From: Pseudonocardia autotrophica
Lineage (GTDB): Bacteria > Actinomycetota > Actinomycetes > Mycobacteriales > Pseudonocardiaceae
Assembly (NCBI RefSeq): GCF_000717175.1
Contig: NZ_JNYD01000038.1
Coordinates: 1-64,000, forward strand
Direction: 5' to 3'
Length of the DNA: 64,000 bases
The position numbers and the translations under genes are program-made. This document shows, piece by piece, positions 42,698 to 52,572 of the stretch (positions are counted from its first letter, which is position 1; each line of letters begins with the position of its first letter). The notes beneath the pieces were generated by a model. The model saw nothing but the letters and a program-made list of their open reading frames with translations. It was not told the DNA's origin and searched no databases.

Positions 42698-44272
42698 GTG
42701 CAGCCTTCCACCACCCGGGGCCCCGGCCCCGGGCCCGACGTCGAGCACCTGGGTGAGCTGGTCCGGCGGGCGGCGCGCCGCGAGCCCGGCCAGCCCGCGG
42801 TCGTCGACGTCACCGCCGGGCGCACGCTGACCTGGGCGGAGCTCGACGCCGCCGCCGACGCGGAGGCCGCGCGGCTCGCCGCCGCCGGGATCGGCCCCGG
42901 GGACCGGGTCGTGCTCGTGCTGCCCAACGGTGCCGGCTTCTGCGTCGCCCTGTTCGGCGTGCTGCGTGCCGGGGCGATCGCCGTCCCCGTCGGCCAGCGG
43001 TCGGTGGCCCGCGAGGTCGCCGTGGTCCTCGACGACGCCCGGCCCGCCGCCGTCGTCGCCGACGCGGGGGTCGCGGCCGACGTCGCCCGGGAGGCCGGCG
43101 TGCCGGTGCTCGCGCCGCCGCCCGCCGAGCCGGAGGCGCCCGGCGCCCCGGTGCCCGAGGCGCCGGGCGGCGAGGCGATCGCGCTCCTCATCTACACGTC
43201 CGGCACCACCGGCCGCCCGCGCGGCGTGCAGCTGTCGCACCGCGCGCTGCTGGCCAACCGGGCGCAGACCGCCGCGCTGCGACCCGCGCCCGTCACCCCG
43301 GCCGACCGGGTCCTGCTGGCGCTGCCGCTCTTCCACAGCTTCGGCCTGGCCGCCGGCCTCCTGCAGGTCTGCTGGGCCGGCGCGACCGCCGTGCTCACCG
43401 AGCGGTTCGACGCCGCCGCCACCCCGCGGATCCTGCGCGACCACCGGGTCAGCGCGGTGGCCGGCGTCCCGTCGCTCTACCGCGCCCTGCTCGACGTCCC
43501 GGCCGAGGACCTGCGTTCCGCGCTCGAGGGGGTGCGCATCTGCACCTCCGGCGGCGCCCCGCTGCCGCCGGCCTGGCTCACCGCCTTCCGCGAGGCCACC
43601 GGGACGGAGGTGCTCGAGGGCTACGGGCTGTCCGAGGCCGGCCCGGTCGTCACCTGCAACATCCCGGGGCACAGCAAGCCGGGGTCGGTCGGCAGGCCGA
43701 TCCCGGGCGTCGAGCTGCGCCTGGTCGACGCCGAGGGCGAGCCGCTCGCCGGGCGCGCCGCCGAGGAGGGCGAGGAGGGCGACACCGCGGACGTCTTCTC
43801 CGACCCGGAGGAGGACACCGGGCTGGTCGCGCTGCGCGGCCCCAACCTCTTCTCCGGCTACTGGCCGGACGGCGCGGGCGGGCCCGACGCGGAGGGCTGG
43901 TTCCGGACCGCGGACGTCGGCTACCTCGACGCGGACGGGGACCTGCACCTCGTGGACCGGTCGACGGACCTCATCATCGTCAACGGGTTCAACGTCTACC
44001 CCCGCGAGGTCGAGGAGGTCCTCGCCGGGATGGACGAGGTGGCCGAGGTCGCGGTCGTCGGCGTGCCGGACGATCGGACGGGCGCCGCCGTCAAGGCCGT
44101 GATCGTGCCCGCGCCGGGCACGAGCCCGGACGAGGAGTCCGTCCGGGAGTACTGCGCGACCCGGCTGGCCCGCTTCAAGCGGCCCACCGTGATCGCGTTC
44201 GTCGACGAGCTGCCGCGCACGCCGACGGGCAAGATCGCCCGGCGGGTGCTGGCGGGGACGGGGACGGCATGA
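42698..44272 (+). CDS. AMP-dependent acyl-CoA synthetase (FadD-like)
   Basis: 524 residues from the GTG at 42698. Adenylate-forming ligase: LLIYTSGTTGRPRGVQLSHRAL is the phosphate loop (A3), ALPLFHSFGLAAGLL, TSGGAPLP, EGYGLSEAGPVVTCN (A5), GWFRTADVGYLDADGDLHLVDRSTDLIIVNGFNVYP (A7-A8), and PRTPTGKIARR with the A10 lysine. A 25-residue acidic insertion (EEGEEGDTADVFSDPEED, about 357-375) is not typical. The substrate is a carboxylic acid of unknown length. The glutaredoxin gene overlaps its stop. Confidence 0.87.
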   Translation: MQPSTTRGPGPGPDVEHLGELVRRAARREPGQPAVVDVTAGRTLTWAELDAAADAEAARLAAAGIGPGDRVVLVLPNGAGFCVALFGVLRAGAIAVPVGQRSVAREVAVVLDDARPAAVVADAGVAADVAREAGVPVLAPPPAEPEAPGAPVPEAPGGEAIALLIYTSGTTGRPRGVQLSHRALLANRAQTAALRPAPVTPADRVLLALPLFHSFGLAAGLLQVCWAGATAVLTERFDAAATPRILRDHRVSAVAGVPSLYRALLDVPAEDLRSALEGVRICTSGGAPLPPAWLTAFREATGTEVLEGYGLSEAGPVVTCNIPGHSKPGSVGRPIPGVELRLVDAEGEPLAGRAAEEGEEGDTADVFSDPEEDTGLVALRGPNLFSGYWPDGAGGPDAEGWFRTADVGYLDADGDLHLVDRSTDLIIVNGFNVYPREVEEVLAGMDEVAEVAVVGVPDDRTGAAVKAVIVPAPGTSPDEESVREYCATRLARFKRPTVIAFVDELPRTPTGKIARRVLAGTGTA

Positions 44273-44508
44273 GCCGGACGGTCACCGTGCTGAGCAGGGC
44301 GAACTGCCACCTGTGCGAGGTCGCCGAGGCGGACGTCGCGCGGATCTGCGGCGAGCTGGGCGTGGAGTGGCGCACCGAGGACGTCGACGCCGACCCGGAG
44401 CTGCGCGCCGAGTACGGCGACATGGTCCCGGTGATCCTCATCGACGGGAAGCAGCACGGCTACTACCGGGTGGAGGAGGAGCGGTTCCGCACCGCCCTCA
44501 CCCGCTGA
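44269..44508 (+). CDS. Glutaredoxin-like protein
   Basis: 79 residues; ATG at 44269 overlaps the ligase stop (ATGA). Thioredoxin fold with CHLC (Cys13-x2-Cys16) after VTVLSRAN, and the cis-Pro MVPVILID. It corresponds to Rv0508. In a mycothiol organism it may act as a mycoredoxin-like or NrdH-like thiol carrier; its partner is not evident. Confidence 0.88.
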   Translation: MSRTVTVLSRANCHLCEVAEADVARICGELGVEWRTEDVDADPELRAEYGDMVPVILIDGKQHGYYRVEEERFRTALTR

Positions 44509-44548
44509 CCGCACCGGGCCGAACCTCCACCCGCCCCGGGGGCGAACC

Positions 44549-46126
44549 ATGGACGTGAGCCACACCCTCGCCCGTCCCGCCGCCCCGGTCCTGTCGCGTC
44601 CCGTCGCCGCCGCGGTCGCGGTGCTCGCCGTGGGCGCGGCGCTCGGGGTGGGCCAGCTCGCCGCCGGGCTGCTGTCGCCCACGTCGTCGCCCTATCTCGC
44701 GGTCGGGGACGCGGTGGTCCGCCTGGCGCCGCCGCCGGTCGTCGAGTTCGCGAAGTCGGCCTTCGGCACCGCGGACAAGCCGGTGCTGCTCGCCGGGATG
44801 GCCGTGGTGCTGCTGCTGGTCGCGGTGGCCGCCGGGCTCGCGTCGCGCCGCTCGTCGGTGCCGGCGCAGGTCGTGATCGGGGTGCTCGGGCTGGCGGGGA
44901 TCGTCGCCGTCGTCCTCGGTCCGGCGTTCGCGCCGGCGGACCTGGTCGCGCCGCTCGCCGCGGCCGCGGCGGGCCTGTGGGTGGTGCGCACGCTGCACCG
45001 GCTCGCCCTCGCCGCGGCGGTGGCCCCCGCGGCGCCGGGCGTGCGCGGGCTCCCGCGGCGGACGGTGCTGATCGGGGCCTCGGCCGCGGTCGGGGTCGGT
45101 GCGCTGGCGGCCGGCGGGGTGGGCGTGGCCCTCGGGCGCGGGACCGTCGACTCGCGGACCCGGCTCACCCAGCGGCTCGCCGCCGCGACCGTCGTCCGCG
45201 AGGCCCCGCTGCCGCCCGGCACGGACTTCGCCGCCGAGCTGGGCACCACGCGGTTCGTCACGCCGAACCCGGAGTTCTACCGGATCGACACGGCCCTGCG
45301 GGTGCCGCAGCTGCGCGCCGAGGACTGGAGCCTCCGCGTGCACGGCCGCGTCGCGCGGGAGCTCACGCTGACCGTCGACGACCTGTTCGCCCGCCCGCTC
45401 GTCGAGCGGACGATCACGATGACCTGCGTGTCCAACGAGGTCGGCGGCGACCTCGTCTCGACGGCCCGGTTCGTCGGCGTCGAGCTCGCGGACGTGCTCC
45501 GCGAGGCGGGCCCGCTGCCCGGCGCCGACCAGATCCTCTCCACCAGCACGGACGGCTGGACGGCCGGCACCCCGACCGGCGTGGTCCTCGAGCCGGGGCG
45601 CGGGGCGCTGCTGGCGCTGGGGATGAACGGCGAGGCGCTGCCCGCCGAGCACGGCTTCCCGGTGCGGATGGTCGTGCCCGGGCTGTACGGCTACGTCTCG
45701 GCCACCAAGTGGGTCACCGACCTCGAGCTGACCTCGTTCGCCGACCGCGGCTCCTACTGGGTGCGGCGCGGCTGGGGCGAGCGCGGGCCGATCAAGACGG
45801 AGTGCCGCATCGACCTGCCCCGCGGGTTCTCGCAGGTGCCGGCCGGACGGGTGACCGTCGCCGGCATCGCCTGGTCCCAGCCGCGCGGCATCTCGCGGGT
45901 CGAGATCAGCGTCGACGGCGGCCCGTGGACCGAGGCGCAGCTGGCCGCGGAGGTCGGCGGGAACACCTGGCGGATGTGGCGCGGCACGGTCGAGGTGGGT
46001 CCGGGCAGCCACACCGTCCGCGCCCGGGCCACGGACGGCCTGGGCGACCTGCAGACCGAGCAGCGCGCCGACGTGCTGCCCGACGGGGCGACGGGCTGGC
46101 CGGCGATGATCTTCTCCGCGGCCTGA
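44549..46126 (+). CDS. Membrane-bound molybdopterin-dependent oxidoreductase (sulfite-oxidase fold)
   Basis: 525 residues. About five membrane spans in residues 15-190, the last a twin-Arg-like LPRRTVLIGASAAVGVGALAAGG, then the molybdopterin domain: TPNPEFYRIDTALRVPQLRAEDWSLRVHG, TMTCVSNEVGGDLVSTARFVGVELADVL (with the Cys ligand of molybdenum), and GFPVRMVVPGLYGYVSATKWVTDLEL; the dimerisation beta domain closes (GRVTVAGIAWSQPRGISRVEISVDGGPW). Family oxidises sulfite-like substrates, or reduces methionine sulfoxide; the substrate is not predictable here. The catalytic domain should face the outside. Confidence 0.87.
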   Translation: MDVSHTLARPAAPVLSRPVAAAVAVLAVGAALGVGQLAAGLLSPTSSPYLAVGDAVVRLAPPPVVEFAKSAFGTADKPVLLAGMAVVLLLVAVAAGLASRRSSVPAQVVIGVLGLAGIVAVVLGPAFAPADLVAPLAAAAAGLWVVRTLHRLALAAAVAPAAPGVRGLPRRTVLIGASAAVGVGALAAGGVGVALGRGTVDSRTRLTQRLAAATVVREAPLPPGTDFAAELGTTRFVTPNPEFYRIDTALRVPQLRAEDWSLRVHGRVARELTLTVDDLFARPLVERTITMTCVSNEVGGDLVSTARFVGVELADVLREAGPLPGADQILSTSTDGWTAGTPTGVVLEPGRGALLALGMNGEALPAEHGFPVRMVVPGLYGYVSATKWVTDLELTSFADRGSYWVRRGWGERGPIKTECRIDLPRGFSQVPAGRVTVAGIAWSQPRGISRVEISVDGGPWTEAQLAAEVGGNTWRMWRGTVEVGPGSHTVRARATDGLGDLQTEQRADVLPDGATGWPAMIFSAA

Positions 46127-46219
46127 CCGGGCGGCCGAGACCTGATCGTGATCGCGCCGGGCGGGCGTGCCGGCGGCGGACACGTTAGGCATGGGCAGAC
46201 CCCGGGAAGGAGAGATGTC

Positions 46220-46891
46220 GTGCGCAGCATCCAGCGTCTGGTCACCCTCGGAGCGGTCGCCGCCGCCGTCGTCGTGCTGGGGGCGTGTTCCGCGCCCGCC
46301 CAGGAACCGTCCACCGCGACGGACGTGCCGCCCGTGCCCACCGTCGCCGCGAAGGGTCCGCTGACCCCGACGCCGGGCCCGGGCAGCACGAACGCCCTGG
46401 AGGTCTTCGGCCCGGGCTGCGCCTCGCTGCCCACCGGCGACGACCCCGGCTCCCTGTCCAGCATGTCGCTGGCCCCGGTCGCGGCCGCCGTCGAGACGAA
46501 CCCGCAGCTCACCACGCTGACCGCGCTGATCGGCCGGGCGAACCTCACCGAGGCGCTCAACGCCGCGCCCGGCGTCACGCTCTTCGCCCCGACGAACGAG
46601 GCCTTCGCCAAGCTCTCCCCGGAGCAGCTCGCGGCCCTGCAGGCCGACCCGGCCCGGCTCGCCGGGCTGGTGCAGTACCACGTGTCCGGCACCCGGCAGA
46701 GCGCCGAGGAGCTGCGGGCCGCCGGTACCTCGACCGAGCTCGCGGGCGGCACGGTGCGGATCGGCGGTACGGGCGAGGAGATGACCGTCGCGGGCGGCTC
46801 CGGCACCCCCGCGAACGTCCTCTGCGGGAACATCCCGACCGGGAACGGGACGGTCTTCATGATCGACTCGGTGCTCCTGCCGCAGGCCTGA
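46220..46891 (+). CDS. Fasciclin-domain lipoprotein (MPT70/83-like)
   Basis: 223 residues from the GTG at 46220, with GGGAAGGAGAG upstream. Signal IQRLVTLGAVAAAVVVLGAC ends in lipobox LGAC. After a Pro/Thr linker comes one FAS1 domain: NPQLTTLTALIGRANLTEALN, GVTLFAPTNEAFAKL, LVQYHVSGTRQ, NVLCGNIPTGNGTVFMIDSVLLP, with the H1 and YH motifs complete. FAS1 lipoproteins such as MPT83 bind surface partners. A 38-base hairpin ends the gene. Confidence 0.88.
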   Translation: MRSIQRLVTLGAVAAAVVVLGACSAPAQEPSTATDVPPVPTVAAKGPLTPTPGPGSTNALEVFGPGCASLPTGDDPGSLSSMSLAPVAAAVETNPQLTTLTALIGRANLTEALNAAPGVTLFAPTNEAFAKLSPEQLAALQADPARLAGLVQYHVSGTRQSAEELRAAGTSTELAGGTVRIGGTGEEMTVAGGSGTPANVLCGNIPTGNGTVFMIDSVLLPQA

Positions 46892-46921
46892 CCCGGCACC
46901 CGGGGCGCACCCCGGACCGTC

Positions 46922-46959
46922 ACCGCCCCGGGCGTGTCGTACGACACGTGCGGGGCGGT
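46922..46959. terminator. 38-base hairpin with perfect 16-bp palindromic core
   Basis: CGTGTCGTACGACACG (46933-46948) is a perfect palindrome; ACCGCCCCG and CGGGGCGGT extend it after one mismatch and one wobble. Thirty bases beyond the fasciclin stop. Most simply a terminator, although a perfect palindrome could also be a protein site. Confidence 0.65.
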
Positions 46960-47047
46960 CCGGCGCGGTGAACGGCCGGTACCGGACGACCACCGGTCCG
47001 CGCGCGCCGGGCGCGCCCGGAGCACGTCCGGGACCAAGATCGCAACT

Positions 47048-47065
47048 TTGTGCACGCCTTCACGA
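47048..47065. promoter_or_regulatory. Rex operator
   Basis: TTGTGCACGCCTTCACGA matches the Rex consensus TTGTGAA-N4-TTCACAA at 12 of 14 positions. It lies 137 bases before rex, so Rex probably represses its own operon when NADH is low relative to NAD+, as in Streptomyces. Confidence 0.75.
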
Positions 47066-47201
47066 GCGACTACCGTGGACGGGCGTCGCCACCGAACGAC
47101 CCGACCGGCTCCAGTCCGGGCGGGCAGCCCCGGTCGCGCAGGCCGCCGCCGTCCCGGCCGCGGCCCCATCAGGACGAGCACGACGCCCGAGGAGCCGCCG
47201 C

Positions 47202-47987
47202 GTGACGTTGCCGCCGCAGGCCGACTCCTCGACCGCCGAGACCCCCGACACCCCCGAGAACTCCTCCGGCCGCGCCCTCAAGGCCATCCCGGAGGCGACG
47301 GTCACCCGGCTCGCGGTGTACCTGCGGGTGCTCGGCCAGCTCGCCGAGGGCGGCGCCGAGACCGTCTCCAGCGAGGAGCTCGCGTCCGTCGCCGGCGTCA
47401 ACTCCGCGAAGCTGCGTAAGGACCTCAGCCACATCGGCAGCTACGGCATCCGCGGCGTGGGGTACGACGTGGCCTCGCTGCAGCACGAGCTCGAGCGGGT
47501 GCTCGGGCTCGACCACCCGCAGGCCGTGGCGCTCGTCGGCGTCGGCAACCTCGGCCACGCGCTGGCGGGGTACGGCGGCTTCGGCGGCCGCGGCTTCCCC
47601 GTGACCGCGCTGTTCGACGTCGACCCCGACCTCGTCGGGATCAAGATCAACGGGATCGTCGTGAAGCACGTGCGCGACATCCCCACGGAGTGCCCCGCCG
47701 CGGGCGTCACGATCGGCATGATCGCGACCCCGGCGCAGGCCGCGCAGAGCGTGTGCGACCAGCTGGTCGCGGCGGGCGTGCGCTCCATCCTCAACTTCGC
47801 CCCCACGGTCCTGCAGGTCCCCGAGGAGGTCGAGGTCCGCAAGGTGGACCTCGCCGTCGAGCTGCAGGTGCTGGCCTTCCACGTCGCGGGACGTGGGAAC
47901 GCCGCCGCCGGGGGTATCAGCACAGACGTCCCGGCCGTCGCCCGGGTCGTGAACGGTCGCAACGGATCGGCGGTGCCGCTCTCATGA
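47202..47987 (+). CDS. rex: Redox-sensing transcriptional repressor Rex
   Basis: 261 residues; GTG at 47202 with GAGGAG nine bases before. N-terminal winged helix: [56 protein letters not shown] (DNA helix around [10 protein letters not shown]). C-terminal Rossmann domain: [19 protein letters not shown] binds [40 protein letters not shown]. Rex releases DNA when NADH rises at low oxygen. First gene of rex-hemA-hemC-hemD, each overlapping by 4 bases. A Rex site lies upstream. Confidence 0.95.
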   Translation: MTLPPQADSSTAETPDTPENSSGRALKAIPEATVTRLAVYLRVLGQLAEGGAETVSSEELASVAGVNSAKLRKDLSHIGSYGIRGVGYDVASLQHELERVLGLDHPQAVALVGVGNLGHALAGYGGFGGRGFPVTALFDVDPDLVGIKINGIVVKHVRDIPTECPAAGVTIGMIATPAQAAQSVCDQLVAAGVRSILNFAPTVLQVPEEVEVRKVDLAVELQVLAFHVAGRGNAAAGGISTDVPAVARVVNGRNGSAVPLS

Positions 47988-49411
47988 GTGTTCTCGTCGT
48001 GGGCCTCTCGCACCGGAGTGCGCCCGTCGACGTCCTGGAGAAGGTCGCGGTGTCCGCGGACGACGTGCCCAAGCTCCTCGACGAGATGGTGCGGTGCCCG
48101 CACGTGAGCGAGGTGACCCTGCTCTCGACCTGCAACCGGGTCGAGGTCTACGCGGTGGTCGACGCCTTCCACGGCGGGCTCGCGGACGTCTCCGAGGTGC
48201 TCGGCCGGCACTCCGGCCTGCCGCTGCAGGACCTCACCGAGCACTTCTTCGTGCACTACGCCGGCTCGGCCGTGCAGCACCTGTTCTCGGTCGCCGCCGG
48301 GCTGGACTCGATGGTCGTCGGCGAGTCGCAGATCCTCGGCCAGCTGCGTCAGGCCTACGCGACGGCGGACGAGGCCGGGACCGTCGGCCGTGTCCTGCAC
48401 GAGCTCGCCCAGCAGGCGCTGCGCGTGGGCAAGCGGGTGCACGCCAGCACGGGCATCGACGCCGCGGGCGCCTCCGTGGTGTCCGAGGCGCTGCGGGACG
48501 CGTCGACCGTCCTCGGGTACGCCGACGGCGAGCTGACCGGCGCCCGCGCCGTGATCGTCGGGGCCGGGGCGATGGGCGCGCTGGCCGCCGCCCATCTCCG
48601 CCGCGCCGGCGCCACCGGGATCACCGTGCTCAACCGGTCCGTCGAGCGGGCCGAGCGGCTCGCGCAGAAGAGCGCCGAGCAGGGCGTCCCGGCCCGCGCC
48701 GGGCTGCTCGACGAGCTGCCCGCCGCCGTGGCCGACGCCGACCTGCTGGTCGCCTGCACCGGCGCGATCGGCACCGTCGTGGAGCGCGCCGCGGTCGAGG
48801 CCGGCACGGCCGGCCGCACCCGCCCGCTCGTGGTGTGCGACCTCGGCCTGCCCAGGGACGTCGACCCGGCCGTCGCCGAGATCGAGGGCGTGACCGTCGT
48901 CGACCTCATCGCGCTGCAGCGCCGGCTCGTGCGCGAGGACCCGGGCGGGGCCGCCGACGCCGTGGCCGCCGCCCGCGACCTGGTGGCCGAGGAGGCCCAG
49001 AACTACCTGGCCGCGCAGCGGTCCGCGGAGGTCACGCCGACCGTCACCGCGCTGCGCCGGCGCGCCTCCGAGGTGGTCGACGCCGAGCTGTTGCGGCTGT
49101 CGTCGCGGCTGCCCGAGCTGTCCGACGACGTCCGGGACGAGTTCACCCGGACCGTCCGGCGCGTCGTCGACAAGCTGCTGCACACCCCGACCGTGCAGGT
49201 CAAGAAGCTGGCCGAGGGCCCGGACGGGGACAGCTACGCCGCCGCGCTGCGCACGCTGTTCGAGCTCGACCCGCAGAAGCCCGCCGCCGTCGCGGGCACC
49301 GTGGACCAGCCCCTCAGCGGCCACGACGTCGCCGCGGCCCTCGAGGCGCCGCTGCGCCGGGTGGGCCCCGAGGGCGCCGACGCCGGCCTGGGCACCGAGG
49401 GCGACCGGTGA
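47984..49411 (+). CDS. hemA: Glutamyl-tRNA reductase
   Basis: 475 residues; ATG overlaps the rex stop. First enzyme of C5 haem synthesis: reduces Glu-tRNA to glutamate-1-semialdehyde with [21 protein letters not shown] start, [13 protein letters not shown] with the catalytic Cys50, [24 protein letters not shown] site [20 protein letters not shown], and the C-terminal dimerisation helices. About 30 extra residues at the end ([13 protein letters not shown]) are disordered. Produces the substrate of HemL, found later in the window. Confidence 0.96.
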   Translation: MSVLVVGLSHRSAPVDVLEKVAVSADDVPKLLDEMVRCPHVSEVTLLSTCNRVEVYAVVDAFHGGLADVSEVLGRHSGLPLQDLTEHFFVHYAGSAVQHLFSVAAGLDSMVVGESQILGQLRQAYATADEAGTVGRVLHELAQQALRVGKRVHASTGIDAAGASVVSEALRDASTVLGYADGELTGARAVIVGAGAMGALAAAHLRRAGATGITVLNRSVERAERLAQKSAEQGVPARAGLLDELPAAVADADLLVACTGAIGTVVERAAVEAGTAGRTRPLVVCDLGLPRDVDPAVAEIEGVTVVDLIALQRRLVREDPGGAADAVAAARDLVAEEAQNYLAAQRSAEVTPTVTALRRRASEVVDAELLRLSSRLPELSDDVRDEFTRTVRRVVDKLLHTPTVQVKKLAEGPDGDSYAAALRTLFELDPQKPAAVAGTVDQPLSGHDVAAALEAPLRRVGPEGADAGLGTEGDR

Positions 49412-50415
49412 GCGACGTGTCCGACCGCACCGCCCCCCGCACCCTCCGCGTCGGCACCCGGCCGAGCAAGCTCGCCGTGGCCCAGTCCGGCCAGGTCGCG
49501 GACCTGATCCGCGCTGCCGGGCGGCCCGCCGAGCTCGTCGACGTGCACACCACGGGCGACCGCTCGTCGGCGCCGATCGCCCAGCTCGGCGTCGGGGTGT
49601 TCGTCTCGCAGCTGCGGGAGGCGCTGGTGGCCGGCGAGGTCGACGTCGCCGTGCACTCCTACAAGGACCTGCCGACCACGCCGGACCCGCGGCTGACCCT
49701 GGCCGCGGTGCCGGCGCGCGAGGACCCGCGCGACGCGCTGGTGGCCCGGGACGGCCGGGTGCTCGGCGAGCTGTCCGCCGGGTCGCGGATCGGCACCGGC
49801 TCGCCGCGGCGGGCCGTGCAGCTGCACGCGCTCGGGCTGGGGCTGGAGGTCGTCCCGATCCGGGGCAACGTGGACACCCGGATCGGCAAGGTGACCTCGG
49901 GCGAGCTCGACGGCGTCGTCGTCGCGGCCGCGGGGTTGCGCAGGCTCGGTCGCGTGGGGGAGGCTAGCGAGCTGCTCGACCCCCTGCAGATGCTGCCCGC
50001 CCCCGCACAGGGCGCACTGGCGATCGAGTGCCGGGCGGAGGACGAGGAGCTGGCCCGCTTCCTCGCCGCGACGCTCGACGACGCGGGCGTGCGCGCGGCG
50101 GTCACCGCCGAGCGCGCGGTGCTCGCGACCCTCGAGGCCGGCTGCAGCGCACCGGTGGCCGCGCACGCGGACGTCGTCGAGGACCTCGACGACGCCGGCC
50201 GCGTGGTGGAGCGGCTGTCGCTGCGCGCGGTCGTGGGGATCGGAGAGGTGGGCGAGGGCGCGCTGCTGCGTGCGTCCGCCACCGGGGACATGGACAACGC
50301 CGAGAAGCTCGGGGCCTCCCTCGCGCACGAGCTGCTCGACATGGGCGCCGACGACCTGCCGCGGCCGGCAGCGCGCGGTGCCTCGGGAACCGCTGGATCG
50401 GGAGCTGGAGAATGA
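49408..50415 (+). CDS. hemC: Porphobilinogen deaminase (hydroxymethylbilane synthase)
   Basis: 335 residues; GTG at 49408 overlaps the hemA stop. Joins four porphobilinogens. [84 protein letters not shown], and [12 protein letters not shown], in which the Cys holds the dipyrromethane cofactor. Asp in the HSYKDLP region is catalytic. Length typical. Confidence 0.96.
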   Translation: MSDVSDRTAPRTLRVGTRPSKLAVAQSGQVADLIRAAGRPAELVDVHTTGDRSSAPIAQLGVGVFVSQLREALVAGEVDVAVHSYKDLPTTPDPRLTLAAVPAREDPRDALVARDGRVLGELSAGSRIGTGSPRRAVQLHALGLGLEVVPIRGNVDTRIGKVTSGELDGVVVAAAGLRRLGRVGEASELLDPLQMLPAPAQGALAIECRAEDEELARFLAATLDDAGVRAAVTAERAVLATLEAGCSAPVAAHADVVEDLDDAGRVVERLSLRAVVGIGEVGEGALLRASATGDMDNAEKLGASLAHELLDMGADDLPRPAARGASGTAGSGAGE

Positions 50416-51953
50416 CTCGCACACCGCCGACCGCCGGTCGGATCGCCTTCGTGGGCAGCGGCCCGGGTGATCCCGGCCTGCTGACCGTGCGCGCCAAGGA
50501 GGTGCTCGCCTCCGCGCCGCTGGTCGTCAACGACCCGGACGTGCCCGAGGCCGTCCTCGCGCTGGTCGCCGAGGGCGCCGAGGTCCGGCCGGCCGTCGGG
50601 CAGCCCGCGGACGTCGCGGGCGACCTCCTCGCCGAGGCCCGCGCCGGGCGCCCGGTCGTGCGCCTCGTCGCCGGCGACCCGCTGACCCTCGACGCCGTGG
50701 TGGCCGAGGCGCGCGCCGTGGCCGCGGAGGGCGTGGCGTTCGACGTCGTGCCCGGCGTCGCGGCCGGCACCGCCGTCCCCGCCTATGCGGGCGTCCCGCT
50801 CGGGTCCGCGCACGTCGAGGCCGACGTCCGCGCCGGCGTCGACTGGGCCGCGCTGGCCGGCGCGCCCGGCACGCTCGTGCTGCAGGCGGCCGCCGCGCAC
50901 CTCGCCGAGGTCGCGTCCGCGCTCACCGCGCAGGGCCGCCCGGCGGACACCCCCGTCGCGGTCACCGCGCACGGCACGGAGTCCACGCAGAAGACGGTCA
51001 CCACGACCATCGGGTCGATGGCCTCCGACGCCGCCGACCTCGAGGGCTCGCTGGTCCTCACCATGGGCGCCGAGGTCGCCTCCCGGGCGGACCTGTCCTG
51101 GTGGGAGTCCCGCGCGCTGTACGGCTGGCGGGTCCTGGTGCCGCGCACCAAGGACCAGGCGGGCGTGATGAGCGACCGGCTGCGGATGCACGGGGCCATC
51201 CCCGAGGAGGTCCCGACCATCGCCGTCGAGCCGCCGCGCTCGCCCACGCAGATGGAGCGCGCGGTCAAGGGCCTGGTCGACGGCCGCTACGCCTGGGTCG
51301 TCTTCACCTCGACCAACGCGGTGCGCGCGATCTGGGAGAAGTTCGCCGAGTTCGGTCTCGACGCCCGCGCCTTCTCCGGCGTGAAGATCGCCTGCGTCGG
51401 CACCGCGACCGCCGAGAAGGTGCGCGAGTTCGGCATCGTGCCCGAGCTGGTGCCGGACGTGAACGAGGCGCAGAGCTCCACCTCGGAGGGCCTGCTCGAG
51501 CTGTTCCCGCCGCACGACGACATCCTCGACCCGGTCGACCGCGTCCTGCTGCCGCGGGCCGACATCGCCACCGAGACCCTCGCCGCCGGCCTGACCGAGC
51601 GCGGCTGGGAGATCGACGACGTGACCGCCTACCGGACCGTGCGCGCCGCCCCGCCGCCCGCGCCGATCCGCGAGGCCATCAAGACCGGCGGGTTCGACGC
51701 GGTGTGCTTCACCTCGTCGTCGACCGTCCGGAACCTGGTGGGCATCGCGGGCAAGCCGCATGCGCGCACGCTGGTGGCCTGCATCGGCCCGGCCACCGCC
51801 GAGACGGCGCGGGAGTTCGGCCTGCGCGTCGACGTCCAGCCGGAGGAGGCCCGGGTGCCCACCCTGGTCGACGCCCTGGCCGCGCACGCCGCCAAGCTGC
51901 GCGCCGAGGGCGCGCTGCCGCCGCCGAAGAAGGTGAAGGCGCGCCGCCGCTGA
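50412..51953 (+). CDS. hemD: Uroporphyrinogen-III synthase fused to a degenerate uroporphyrinogen methylase domain
   Basis: 513 residues; ATG overlaps the hemC stop. Residues 10-225 look like [72 protein letters not shown]. However, the invariant GGDP motif is AGDP and the usual THR after GVPL is replaced by GSA, so methyl transfer may be lost. Residues 240-500 are Hem[75 protein letters not shown]. HemD closes hydroxymethylbilane to uroporphyrinogen III. The fusion also occurs in mycobacteria (Rv0511). A 17-bp hairpin ends the operon. Confidence 0.92.
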   Translation: MTRTPPTAGRIAFVGSGPGDPGLLTVRAKEVLASAPLVVNDPDVPEAVLALVAEGAEVRPAVGQPADVAGDLLAEARAGRPVVRLVAGDPLTLDAVVAEARAVAAEGVAFDVVPGVAAGTAVPAYAGVPLGSAHVEADVRAGVDWAALAGAPGTLVLQAAAAHLAEVASALTAQGRPADTPVAVTAHGTESTQKTVTTTIGSMASDAADLEGSLVLTMGAEVASRADLSWWESRALYGWRVLVPRTKDQAGVMSDRLRMHGAIPEEVPTIAVEPPRSPTQMERAVKGLVDGRYAWVVFTSTNAVRAIWEKFAEFGLDARAFSGVKIACVGTATAEKVREFGIVPELVPDVNEAQSSTSEGLLELFPPHDDILDPVDRVLLPRADIATETLAAGLTERGWEIDDVTAYRTVRAAPPPAPIREAIKTGGFDAVCFTSSSTVRNLVGIAGKPHARTLVACIGPATAETAREFGLRVDVQPEEARVPTLVDALAAHAAKLRAEGALPPPKKVKARRR

Positions 51954-51960
51954 TCGGTGA

Positions 51961-51999
51961 CAGAGGGGGCCGCACCCGGGTCGGGTGCGGCCCCCTCTG
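51961..51999 (+). terminator. Strong terminator ending rex-hemACD
   Basis: 17-bp perfect stem CAGAGGGGGCCGCACCC / GGGTGCGGCCCCCTCTG around GGGTC, seven bases after the hemD stop. Among the most stable hairpins in the window. Confidence 0.92.
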
Positions 52000-52140
52000 C
52001 GTTCTCGGGTCTCGCGCACAGGGTCGGCCCCTCGCACACACGTTCCGCGATGGGTGCGAGGGGCCGACGGTGTGTGCGGGGCGCAGGGACCGCGGCCGAG
52101 CGGTTGTCGGGGTCAACGACGGCGGCAGCCCCGACCACCG

Positions 52141-52398
52141 CATGATCGTTGCGACCGGGACGCGAGCGCTTCACTGGGAACGCTGCCGTGACGCCCGGAT
52201 CGATCACGGCGGCAGGCCCGCCCAGCACATGATCGTTGCGACCGGGACGCGAGCGCTGCGGCGGCGACGTTCGCGTGACGATCGGATCGATCACCGCAGC
52301 AGACCCGCCCAGCACATGATCGTTGCGACCGGGACGCGAGCGCTGCGGCGGCGACGTTCGCGTGACGATCGGATCGATCACCGCAGCAGACCCGCCAA
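52141..52398. repeat. 87-bp tandem repeat array, three units
   Basis: Units start at 52141, 52228 and 52315 (CATGATCGTTGCGACCGGGA). Units 2 and 3 are nearly identical; unit 1 differs in its middle. A degenerate fourth piece lies before 52141. Each unit contains GATCGATCA and GATCG palindromic bits. No coding role is supported. Confidence 0.88.
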
Positions 52399-52534
52399 TC
52401 ACGGCGGACGAGAGGTACGGGAGCGTCGTCCGGGCAACCCTCCCGTGACGCCGAGATCGATCTTGCTGGCGCCGGTGTCACCGAGTGCCGATCGGACGGA
52501 TCGTGCCGGCGCCGGTGTCGCCGGGGGCGGGACG

Positions 52535-52568
52535 CGGCTCGCGGGCGGGCGGTCCCGCCCGCGAGCCG
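52535..52568 (-). terminator. Terminator after the VWA-like gene
   Basis: Perfect 15-bp stem CGGCTCGCGGGCGGG / CCCGCCCGCGAGCCG with loop CGGT, four bases beyond the stop on the minus strand. Confidence 0.9.
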
Positions 52569-52572
52569 GACG

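Larger units (their letters stand above)
51954..52572. other. 619-base gap with terminator and repeat array
   Basis: Between hemD (plus) and the VWA-like gene (minus). It holds the hemD terminator, an 87-bp tandem repeat array (52141-52398) and a second terminator (52535-52568). Open frames cross the array on both strands only because 87 is divisible by three; none has a ribosome site or family match. Confidence 0.6.

Noticed and set aside
46933..46948. Second Rex operator at the perfect palindrome
   Set aside because: It lacks the TTGTGAA/TTCACAA arms; only 47048-47065 fits Rex.
52141..52398. CRISPR array
   Set aside because: Units are contiguous with no variable spacers, and no cas genes are near.
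51629..52402. An open frame across the 87-bp repeats that gives 29-residue protein repeats (RSRPGRNDH)
   Set aside because: It stays open because 87 is divisible by three, runs on antisense into hemD, has no ribosome site and no family match.
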